Below, in pieces: positions 6,284-11,970 of a stretch of DNA of 11,970 nucleotides. A program made the translations under genes and the position numbers. Numbering within the stretch: the stretch's first letter is position 1; each line of letters opens with the position of its first letter. The DNA is from Geoglobus sp. (GTDB lineage: Archaea; Halobacteriota; Archaeoglobi; Archaeoglobales; Archaeoglobaceae). The DNA is taken from contig WAJY01000104.1 in the NCBI GenBank assembly GCA_015523645.1, forward strand, positions 1 through 11,970, given 5' to 3'. Below the pieces are notes generated by a model. It was not told where the DNA came from and ran no database searches. It saw only the letters and a program-made list of their open reading frames with translations.

Positions 6284-8278
6284 ATGGATGAACCCGAGAA
6301 CCTTCCTGGATGGGTTAAAGAGGCTTTAGAAAATGCTCCAGAGGAGATTGAGACATACATTTACGGTGAGGACATAGATGTTGAGATTTCTGAATATGAC
6401 ACTTTCCCAAAGCTCCTCCTGAAGAATTCAAGGGAAATGGGAAATGAGACTGCATTAAGAAAGAAGGATCACGGAATCTGGAAGAGAATAACTTGGAGAG
6501 AGTATTTGGAGAATGTAAAGAAGTTCTCACTCGGACTCATTGCTCTTGGTTTTCAGGAGGGAGACAAGATAGCATTGATCGGTGACAACCGACCAGAATG
6601 GCTTTATGCTTATCTGGCTGCAGAGGCTGCAAGAGGCATACCATTCGGTGTTTATCAAGACAACCTGCCAGAGCAGCTTTTACCGCTGATAAACAACAGC
6701 AATTCGAGATGGATTTACTGTGAGGATCAGGAGCAAACTGACAAGGTATTGAGCATACTTGACGAGATTCCTGAGGTTAGCAAGATCATAGTAAAGGACT
6801 GGACAGGAATGTGGAGATACAGAGACAACCCGGTGTTGATAAGTGTTGACGAAGTGATGAAAATGGGGGAGGAGCTGGAAAAAAAGGAACCGAAACTTTT
6901 TGAAGAAAATGTAAATTCACAGACAAAAAATGATGTTGCGTGTTTTGCCACATCCTCAGGAACCACAGGCGTTCCGAAATGCATAATGCTCAGCTATGAG
7001 AACATGATGTTTATGGGGTTAGCCTTGCAGAAGGTCGTTTCAATGAGCACTGCCGATGATTACTTCTCCTTTCTTCCACTGGCATGGATTGGCGAGCAAA
7101 TGATGGTTTTTTCATGCGGTCTGACCGTTGGATTCAGAGTAAACTTTTATGAGGAACCTGAAACTGTTAATAGAGACCTGAAGGAGCTTGGTCCAACAAT
7201 AATGTTTGGTCCTCCGAGAATCTGGAGAGATATGCTTGCAGAGGTGCAAGTCAAGATCGCTGATGTTGGATGGTTGAAAAGGAGAGTCTTTGATATTTCA
7301 ATGAAAATCGGTTATGATTGTGTTGACAGGGAATTCAAGAGGGAGAAGATACCGTTTCATCTGAGCCTTGCAAGAAAAATTGCCTATTATCTTGTTTTCA
7401 GACCTATTTTGGACAAGCTGGGATTGAAAAGAATCAGGCATGCTTTTACAGGCGGTGCTCAGGTTTCCATAGACGATTTCAGGATGCTCAGAGCGATGGG
7501 GGTGAACATGAAGCAGATTTATGGACAGACAGAGATCTCGGGAATATCATGCTTGCATAGAGATGGAGATGTAGATCCATGGACAAGTGGAAAACCACTG
7601 CCAAGAACTGTAATAGCAATAACAAAGAATGGAGAGATCATATCTAAAAGTCCGGCTGTCATGCTTGGCTATTACGACAGACCGTATGAGGAGGATGTTG
7701 TTAATGGGTGGCTCTACTCTGGAGACATGGGAATGGTTGATGCAAAAGGACATCTGGTTGTTGTTGACAGAATGTCCGATGTTATTACCCTGGCTGATGG
7801 AACAATTGTTGCCCCGCAACACCTTGAAAACAGGCTGAAGTTTAGCCCATACATAAGGGAGGCTATGATACTGGACAACAACAGACCCTACATCACCGCA
7901 ATACTCAACATACACTTCGAAAACGTGGCAAAGTGGGCTGAGGAAAACAACATTCCTTTTACAGGATACCTAGACCTTTCCCAGAAGGATCAGGTATACG
8001 ATTTGCTTGAAGGTGTTGTGAGAGAGGTTAACAAGGATTTGCAGGAGTCTATGAGAATAAGGAAGTTTGTCTCTCTATACAAGGAATTCGATCCTGATGA
8101 TGAGGAAATGACCAGGACGAGAAAGCTAAGAAGGGGACTTATAAGGGAAAGATACAGAGATCTCATTGAAGCCCTTTACACAGATGCAGAGGAGGTTGAT
8201 TTTGTTGGCGAGATAAAGTATGAGGATGGCACAAGAGACCAGATTAAGGTTAGGATGAAGATTAGGAGGGTTGAGTGA
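6284..8278 (+). CDS. AMP-forming long-chain-type acyl-CoA synthetase embedded in the transporter operon
   Basis: A 664-residue FAA1-like adenylate-forming enzyme: carboxylate + ATP + CoA gives acyl-CoA + AMP + PPi, in the cytoplasm. Motifs (from ATG 6284): W-xx-YL...GL..LG-QEGD-IA-IGDNRPEW in the N-terminal domain (71-106), P-loop TSSGTTGVPK (223-232), FLPLAW (263-268), FGPPRIW (308-314), TGGAQVS (389-395), IYGQTEISG (412-420), YSGDMG (478-483), the hinge VDRMSDVITLADG (494-506) and AP-HLEN, and TRTRKLRR (610-617) containing the C-terminal catalytic Lys614. All residues needed for activity appear present. It lies between the ATPase and permease genes, with one base to LivG and one base to LivH, so it is co-translated with the transporter. 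This suggests activation of the imported acid as it enters (inference). The chain length or aromatic nature of the substrate cannot be read from the sequence. Confidence 0.93.
   Translation: MDEPENLPGWVKEALENAPEEIETYIYGEDIDVEISEYDTFPKLLLKNSREMGNETALRKKDHGIWKRITWREYLENVKKFSLGLIALGFQEGDKIALIGDNRPEWLYAYLAAEAARGIPFGVYQDNLPEQLLPLINNSNSRWIYCEDQEQTDKVLSILDEIPEVSKIIVKDWTGMWRYRDNPVLISVDEVMKMGEELEKKEPKLFEENVNSQTKNDVACFATSSGTTGVPKCIMLSYENMMFMGLALQKVVSMSTADDYFSFLPLAWIGEQMMVFSCGLTVGFRVNFYEEPETVNRDLKELGPTIMFGPPRIWRDMLAEVQVKIADVGWLKRRVFDISMKIGYDCVDREFKREKIPFHLSLARKIAYYLVFRPILDKLGLKRIRHAFTGGAQVSIDDFRMLRAMGVNMKQIYGQTEISGISCLHRDGDVDPWTSGKPLPRTVIAITKNGEIISKSPAVMLGYYDRPYEEDVVNGWLYSGDMGMVDAKGHLVVVDRMSDVITLADGTIVAPQHLENRLKFSPYIREAMILDNNRPYITAILNIHFENVAKWAEENNIPFTGYLDLSQKDQVYDLLEGVVREVNKDLQESMRIRKFVSLYKEFDPDDEEMTRTRKLRRGLIRERYRDLIEALYTDAEEVDFVGEIKYEDGTRDQIKVRMKIRRVE
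8264..8270 (+). promoter_or_regulatory. Ribosome binding site AGGAGGG of LivH
   Basis: It lies 9 nt before ATG 8280. The in-frame TTG at 8271 directly abuts the site and is therefore rejected as the start. Confidence 0.65.
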
Positions 8279-8279
8279 A

Positions 8280-9185
8280 ATGGTTCTGCTTGAAAAACTC
8301 ATACTGGGTCTTGCAGCTGGAACGATTTACGGCGTTATGGCTCTCTCCTTTGTCTTGATCTACAGGGTTGGGAAGATAGTCAACATCGCTGTTGGAGACA
8401 TGGTTTTGCTAGGCTCCTATCTAATATTTGCTTTTTCAGGCTTGAGATTAATCGGGAACCCTGCCATGAACCTTCTCCTTGGGCTTGTAATGGCATCTTT
8501 TGTCGGGCTCATAATCGCAATAGCAACTGAGAGATTTCTGATGCGCCCACTCTATGGACAATCAATTCTGGCGCTCATAATGATGACAGTTGCGCTTGGA
8601 ATGATACTCAGGGGCTTTACGATTGTCGAATGGGGAACAATCCTGAGAGTCTTTCCCGGGCAACATGAAGTTTTTCCGCCAGTTCCACTCAAAGTGGGAG
8701 TGATAGAGATACCATATGTTTATATTTGGAGCACAGTTGGGTCTTTGATCATTTTCGGATCTTTTCTCTATCTCTTCAGGAAAACTTTATTTGGATTTGC
8801 CATGAGGGCTGTATCGCTGAACCCTGAGGCAGCAGCAACTCATGGAATTAGCATCAAGAGAATATATACATACACTTGGATGATTGGCTATGTTGCCGCA
8901 TTTCTCGCAGGACTGGTTCTTGGTGCAATAAACGGGATAAATGTGACAATAACATACCTGGGACTTGCTAGAGCTTTGCCAGCAGCACTTATTGGAGGGC
9001 TTGATAGTCCTGGAGGAGCTATGCTTGGTGGTCTTCTGTTGGGCTTGATAGAGCACAGCATAGGCACGTATCTCAACATGTTCATACCGGGAATTAGAGA
9101 CATAGTTCCCTACATAGTGCTTTTGATAGTGCTTATAGTGAAACCATACGGATTGTTTGGAACTGAGAGAATTGAAAGGGTGTGA
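8280..9185 (+). CDS. livH: LivH-type ABC transporter permease
   Basis: A 301-residue integral membrane protein with about eight hydrophobic segments. Family signs: GLAAGTIYGVMALSFVLIYRVGKIVNIAVGDMVLLGSY (10-47), where most LivH have TGxINFAHGE; ATERFLMRPLYGQSILALI (82-100), the ERxxxRPLRG motif; the cytoplasmic coupling loop TLFGFAMRAVSLNPEAAATHGIS (169-191), which contacts an ATPase; and PAALIGGLDSPGGAMLGGLLLGLIE (234-258). With LivM it forms the translocation path. The NIAVGD variant departs from the amino-acid importer consensus, which fits a different ligand (inference). It starts one base after the acyl-CoA synthetase stop. Confidence 0.92.
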   Translation: MVLLEKLILGLAAGTIYGVMALSFVLIYRVGKIVNIAVGDMVLLGSYLIFAFSGLRLIGNPAMNLLLGLVMASFVGLIIAIATERFLMRPLYGQSILALIMMTVALGMILRGFTIVEWGTILRVFPGQHEVFPPVPLKVGVIEIPYVYIWSTVGSLIIFGSFLYLFRKTLFGFAMRAVSLNPEAAATHGISIKRIYTYTWMIGYVAAFLAGLVLGAINGINVTITYLGLARALPAALIGGLDSPGGAMLGGLLLGLIEHSIGTYLNMFIPGIRDIVPYIVLLIVLIVKPYGLFGTERIERV

Positions 9186-9195
9186 AGTGATGAGA

Positions 9196-9201
9196 GGGTG
9201 A
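9196..9201 (+). promoter_or_regulatory. Ribosome binding site GGGTGA of LivM
   Basis: It lies 5 nt before ATG 9207, the same GGTGA-to-ATG layout as for the acyl-CoA synthetase. The in-frame GTG at 9198 lies within the site and is disfavoured. Confidence 0.55.
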
Positions 9202-9206
9202 GAGAT

Positions 9207-10253
9207 ATGAGCGAATCTAGACCATGTGGTGTGATAAAGGAAAGCTATGAAAAGGATATGGCTTTCTTTGAAAAACCATTCCATTATTTTGCAATTGGAA
9301 TTCTAACTGCCATTCTCCTCTTGGTTCCCTACATGCTTCCCGAGTTCTATGTGAACATACTGATGCTCATAGCAATCTTTGGCATCGCCATAATGGGGCT
9401 AAATCTCCTAACAAATGCATATCTTTTCTCGGTTATGCATGCAGCACTTATGGGTGTGGGAGCATTCACAACAGCCTTCATTTCCCAGCAGGTTCCATTT
9501 TACATAGCAATTCCGATATCAGGAATAATGGCTGCTTTGGTCTCTGTCTTCTTTGGACTTCCATCACTAAGAATCAAGGTTTTCTATCTTCTGTTTTCAA
9601 CAACAGCTGCACAATTTATAATAGAGTGGATTCTGAACTGGCTGACAAGAGACATTCCGGGAAGTGCGGTTTACACATCTCCAATTGCCATAGCAAACCA
9701 CCAGTTTACAATGCCTGAAAAGTATTATCTATATTTGACTATAACCGCGATTCTAGCATATTTAATAGCCCACATTAACAGAACCCCACTTGGCAAGGCA
9801 ATGGTTATGATGGCAGAGAAAGACTATGCAGCCCAAGTACAAGGAGTGAACCTTCTGAAGTTCAAAACACTTGCATTTGCAATCTCAGGCTTTTATGCAG
9901 GTGTTGCAGGATCGCTGTGGAGCTACCTGCTTGGACTAGTCACTCCAGAGCACTTTCCCTTTTTGATGTCATGGGAGCTTCTTGGTGTGGGAGTTATTGT
10001 TGGAGGACTAGGTAGCTACGTTTGGGGATCAATTCTGGGTTCGATAATGATCATTGTAGTTACACAGCTAACAACAATCATCGTCTCAGCCTTAGCCCCA
10101 CATCTTCCTTGGCTTGGAGCATCTGCATTTGGACTCAGAGCTTTGATGTACGGTGTGATCATAGCTTTAATCCTGATACTAGAGCCACGTGGCTTGGCAA
10201 GTCTGCTCAGAAAGGTGAAGAGGTACTTCGATCTCTGGCCATTCTCCTATTGA
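9207..10253 (+). CDS. livM: LivM-type ABC transporter permease
   Basis: A 348-residue second permease subunit and last gene of the operon. About 25 hydrophilic residues precede the first of roughly eight to nine hydrophobic segments. Family signs: IFGIAIMGLNLLTNAYLFSVMHAALMGVGAFTTA (57-90), where most LivM read LNL..GyaGqlSLGHAAFfgiGAYt; NRTPLGKAMVMMAEKDYAAQVQGVNLLKFKTLAFAISGFYAGVAGSL (191-236), the coupling loop and following helix; and GVGVIVGGLGSYVWGSILGS (260-279). The GQLSLGH core is replaced by LFSVMH, a clear departure from amino-acid transporters. The protein ends in an aromatic tail WPFSY. It follows LivH after 21 nt. T-runs follow the stop, so the operon probably ends here. Confidence 0.92.
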   Translation: MSESRPCGVIKESYEKDMAFFEKPFHYFAIGILTAILLLVPYMLPEFYVNILMLIAIFGIAIMGLNLLTNAYLFSVMHAALMGVGAFTTAFISQQVPFYIAIPISGIMAALVSVFFGLPSLRIKVFYLLFSTTAAQFIIEWILNWLTRDIPGSAVYTSPIAIANHQFTMPEKYYLYLTITAILAYLIAHINRTPLGKAMVMMAEKDYAAQVQGVNLLKFKTLAFAISGFYAGVAGSLWSYLLGLVTPEHFPFLMSWELLGVGVIVGGLGSYVWGSILGSIMIIVVTQLTTIIVSALAPHLPWLGASAFGLRALMYGVIIALILILEPRGLASLLRKVKRYFDLWPFSY

Positions 10254-10260
10254 TCAAAAA

Positions 10261-10311
10261 TACCAATTTTTTATGAATATCCTTTTCTCCAATTTCGTCT
10301 AAAATTTGGTA
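10261..10311. repeat. Imperfect inverted repeat downstream of LivM
   Basis: TACCAATTTT (10261-10270) and AAAATTTGGTA (10301-10311) are complementary apart from one bulged base, with a loop of about 30 nt. It may be a weak terminator or RNA structure, or chance in AT-rich DNA. Confidence 0.35.
10267..10290 (+). terminator. T-rich terminator of the transporter operon
   Basis: A TTTTTT run (10267-10272) and a CCTTTTCTCC segment lie within 40 nt of the LivM stop, with no other gene on this strand until 10694. The first run is the 5' arm of an imperfect inverted repeat with 10301-10311. Confidence 0.5.
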
Positions 10312-10401
10312 ATTGCTGTCTATTTCTTGGATTGATTTATTACCCAAATACCTCCTGTTTTCCGATAATCTTGTCTATCCCCAATAAGAATAATTTTTCT
10401 T

Positions 10402-10590
10402 TTATTCTTCTCGCTTGAATTCCCCGTTCTCAGAGAGCAGTGTTTTAAGAAACGCTCTAAATCTTGGAGTAAGCTCGTTATTGTGGTATTTTCAAGGTAA
10501 CAACCTTTAGTAATTATAAAAGCCAATAAACTCTTCAGCCATTTTTACAAGGATTTCTCCGTTTTCAGATTTCATTTTGGTTTTATTCAT
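10402..10590 (-). pseudogene. Possible decayed small gene
   Basis: On the minus strand a frame opening at ATG 10590 reads MNKTKMKSENGEILVKMAEE and on to NY, then meets a stop. After a second stop the same frame continues KYHNNELTPRFRAFLKTLLS to KREE and ends at 10402. A short stretch between the stops reads LLKVVTLK in another frame, so two compensating small indels could rejoin one ~60-residue protein. Charged, protein-like composition and codons resembling the neighbours (AGA, CTT, GAG) support this, but the segment is short and AT-rich. An overlapping 68-codon frame (10526-10320, TTG start) is the competing reading. I do not recognise either product. Confidence 0.25.
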
Positions 10591-10656
10591 CACAACCAAC
10601 TTTTTTCTGGAGTTTTCAGAATTCTTTTAAAAATGAAAATAGCTAAATTCATGGTA

Positions 10657-10670
10657 GGAAAGTATAAAAA
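10657..10670 (+). promoter_or_regulatory. BRE/TATA promoter producing a probably leaderless transcript
   Basis: TATAAAAA (10663-10670) preceded by the purine-rich BRE-like AGGAAAG is the best archaeal promoter in the window. Transcription should begin about 25 nt downstream of the box, close to 10690-10694, essentially at the ATG of the next gene, which has no Shine-Dalgarno sequence. Confidence 0.7.
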
Positions 10671-10693
10671 CATTCACAAACAAGGCTTTTCTA

Positions 10694-11377
10694 ATGCACA
10701 AAGCATTGAGAATTGTGCTGGTTATTTGTCTCACCCTCATCCTCATTTTCCCTACTCGCGCTGCTGTGATCACAGGTAAGGTTTATTCTTGGGACACATT
10801 TGAACCCCTAAAAAAATGCATAGTTGTGATAAACACAACTCCCGAGCAGAGAATTATTGCGATAAATGGAAGCTATTACTTTCAAGTTCAACCTGGAACG
10901 TACATCCTTGAAGTTTTTTATCCAGGCGACCCACCTCTTTATGCAAACGAGACAATAGTTGTTAAAACAAATGGAACGTACAGAATTGACATACTTGCAC
11001 AGCCTGTTATAGAGGAGGTAAATCTTTCTGTTCCAGAATTAAATTTTGAGATAGATGAAAAAGCCAGATGGAACAACATTCTCATTCCGATCTTTCTTGT
11101 CTCTTCTCTGGCTATCTTTGGAGTTTATTATTACATTTCAAAGAGAAGAAAAAAGGATGAGGAGACTAGAAGAGAAGAAGAAAGTCTGCCAGATGACCTA
11201 AAAGAGATTCTGGAGATAATAAGAAGGCATGATGGAAGGATAACCCAGAAGGAGCTGAGAAAGATTACGGGATTTAGCGAAGCAAAGATGAGTCTGATGA
11301 TTGCAGATCTTGAAAGGAGGGGATTGGTTGAGAGGGTTAAAAAAGGGAGAGGTAACATAATTTTCCTTAAAGAGTAG
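10694..11377 (+). CDS. Membrane-anchored winged-helix protein with secreted carboxypeptidase-regulatory-like domain
   Basis: A 227-residue protein with a modular layout. Residues 1-24 are a signal peptide (ALRIVLVICLTLILIFP, then TRAA). Residues 25-100 resemble a carboxypeptidase-regulatory-like beta-sandwich: ITGKVYSWDTFEPLKKCIVVINTTP, then NGSYYFQVQPGTYILEVFYPG. Residues 128-148 form one transmembrane helix (ILIPIFLVSSLAIFGVYYYI), followed by the positive-inside flank KRRKKDEETRREEE. Residues 165-227 form a winged helix: LKEILEIIRRHDGRITQKEL, recognition helix FSEAKMSLMIADLERRGLV, and wing ERVKKGRGNIIFL. This matches the C-terminal helix-turn-helix type (DUF7343-like, from memory) on archaeal membrane proteins. 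Likely role: a one-component regulator sensing outside and binding DNA inside (inference). Its targets are unknown; the neighbouring transporter operon is a candidate only by position. Probably a leaderless mRNA. It overlaps the 3' end of the converging peptidase gene by 11 nt. Confidence 0.85.
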   Translation: MHKALRIVLVICLTLILIFPTRAAVITGKVYSWDTFEPLKKCIVVINTTPEQRIIAINGSYYFQVQPGTYILEVFYPGDPPLYANETIVVKTNGTYRIDILAQPVIEEVNLSVPELNFEIDEKARWNNILIPIFLVSSLAIFGVYYYISKRRKKDEETRREEESLPDDLKEILEIIRRHDGRITQKELRKITGFSEAKMSLMIADLERRGLVERVKKGRGNIIFLKE

Positions 11378-11970
11378 CGATGTTCCTGTAAATCCTCACT
11401 GCCTTCTTCAACTCTTCTATGTAAACGAACTCGCTACTCGAATGAAGATTCTCTCCTCTCGGTCCTAAATAGAAAGCTGGAATTCCCTTTACTCTAACAT
11501 GCCTTATGTCTCCAACACCAAGAGACACAACAGCCTTTGGATTCATTCCTTCCTTTTCAATAGCTCTCTTCATTATTCCAAGAAGTTCCATGTCTTTTTG
11601 CTTTGGCACATCGTCAAAATAAAAACCGAAGGGCTTCAAAAATCCGTTCAATTGAATATCAACACCCTCATACCTGATGATCTCCTTTATCTCCCTAGGA
11701 TCTAACCAAGGAGCTAACCTTATGTCAACCTCGATCTCGCATTTATCAGGCACAACATTTCTTTTCACCCCTGCCCTGATTATTGAAGGATTGAAAACGG
11801 CATTACCATTTCCTCTGAATTCAAATTCAAAACCCATTTTCTTTATCTTTTTCTCATACCAACTTCCAATTCCTTCTATTTCAGAAAATTTGTTCACAGA
11901 ATCAATTATTATTTCAGCACTTCTGTATACCGCGCCTTTTTTAATATCTGCCATTGCTGTGTGTCCAGAC
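11367..11970 (-). CDS. M20-family metallopeptidase/deacylase (ArgE/DapE type), C-terminal part, 5' end outside window
   Basis: The frame is open through the right edge: SGHTA precedes the methionine at 11954, and SGHTAM is the usual opening of the M20 dimerisation (lid) domain, so the true start lies outside the window. About 200 residues are visible. The lid domain contains NVVPDKCEIEVDIRLAPWLD (66-85 from that Met), the M20 N-x-x-P...DxR signature. The sequence then returns to the catalytic domain, with SLGVGDIRHV and GIPAFYLGPRGENLHSSSEFV (157-177), where His171 is the expected C-terminal metal ligand. Such enzymes hydrolyse an amide bond (acetylornithine, succinyl-diaminopimelate, N-acyl amino acids or small peptides) with two zinc or cobalt ions in the cytoplasm. 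The precise substrate cannot be assigned without the N-terminal half. Convergent with the winged-helix gene, sharing 11 nt at the 3' ends. Confidence 0.92.
   Translation of the reverse strand, partial: SGHTAMADIKKGAVYRSAEIIIDSVNKFSEIEGIGSWYEKKIKKMGFEFEFRGNGNAVFNPSIIRAGVKRNVVPDKCEIEVDIRLAPWLDPREIKEIIRYEGVDIQLNGFLKPFGFYFDDVPKQKDMELLGIMKRAIEKEGMNPKAVVSLGVGDIRHVRVKGIPAFYLGPRGENLHSSSEFVYIEELKKAVRIYRNIATL

Larger units (their letters stand above)
10254..10660. other. AT-rich stretch without a confident gene
   Basis: About 400 bases, clearly AT-richer than the flanking genes. It holds operon terminator T-runs, an inverted repeat, scattered degenerate copies of TTCYCCGTTYTCAGA (around 10420-10434, 10555-10569, with weaker ones near 10351-10365 and 10605-10620), and weak minus-strand coding traces. 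No tRNA, CRISPR array or insertion sequence was seen. Confidence 0.6.

Noticed and set aside
8787..9284. Long antisense frame of 165 codons across LivH and LivM
   Set aside because: It is a shadow of two well-supported membrane protein genes: Cys/His/Ser-rich, no domain and no start context.
10320..10526. A 68-codon minus-strand frame as a real gene
   Set aside because: TTG start, no ribosome binding site, no recognisable motif, and a competing frame with more native-looking codons over the same DNA. Kept only as an alternative in the pseudogene entry.
10560..10600. C/D box sRNA on the minus strand (GTGATGA with CTGA downstream)
   Set aside because: The box C-like and D-like motifs are about 18 nt apart, and no C' box follows the first CTGA at the required distance, so the layout is not that of an archaeal guide RNA.
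1..11970. CRISPR array, insertion sequence or prophage
   Set aside because: No regular repeat-spacer series, transposase, integrase or terminal inverted repeats with target duplications were seen on either strand.

Overview
The window looks like euryarchaeal DNA, most likely from the Archaeoglobales (Ferroglobus, Archaeoglobus or Geoglobus-like). This rests on archaeal TATA/BRE-type promoters, T-run terminators without strong hairpins, a tRNA gene with no encoded CCA, a Tat-type lipoprotein with a Thr/Pro linker, and a membrane-tethered winged-helix regulator of archaeal style. It also fits the concentration of CoA-transferase and CoA-ligase genes typical of archaea that oxidise aromatic or fatty acids. 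The genus is inference; nothing here fixes it.

Layout. 1-1866 (+): two consecutive class III (CaiB/BaiF) CoA-transferase genes, the first cut by the left edge. The second appears to have Trp in place of the family's catalytic Asp, which suggests a hetero-oligomeric enzyme. 2027-2109 (+): tRNA-Ser(TGA). 2146-3318 (-): a divergent PaaK-type CoA ligase whose P-loop is degenerate. 3426-10253 (+): a tight six-gene operon encoding a Tat-lipoprotein solute-binding protein, LivF and LivG ATPases, an FAA1-like acyl-CoA synthetase, and LivH and LivM permeases. Gene junctions are 1-26 nt or overlap, each with its own Shine-Dalgarno sequence. 10254-10693: an AT-rich, apparently gene-poor stretch with T-run terminators, an inverted repeat, degenerate short repeats and perhaps the remains of a small minus-strand gene. 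10694-11377 (+): a secreted-domain/one-TM/winged-helix protein expressed from a strong promoter, probably as a leaderless mRNA. 11367-11970 (-): the C-terminal part of an M20 metallopeptidase, cut by the right edge and converging on the regulator with an 11-nt overlap.

How the parts may work together (inference). A LivKHMGF-type importer with an acyl-CoA synthetase gene inside its operon is unlikely to be a plain amino-acid transporter. A carboxylic acid (fatty, dicarboxylic or aromatic) would be captured outside, imported, and trapped as its CoA thioester on entry. The flanking CoA-transferase pair and PaaK-like ligase would serve related CoA-activation steps. The most interesting points are this import-and-activate cassette, the CoA-transferase subunit lacking its nucleophile, and the one-component membrane regulator downstream.
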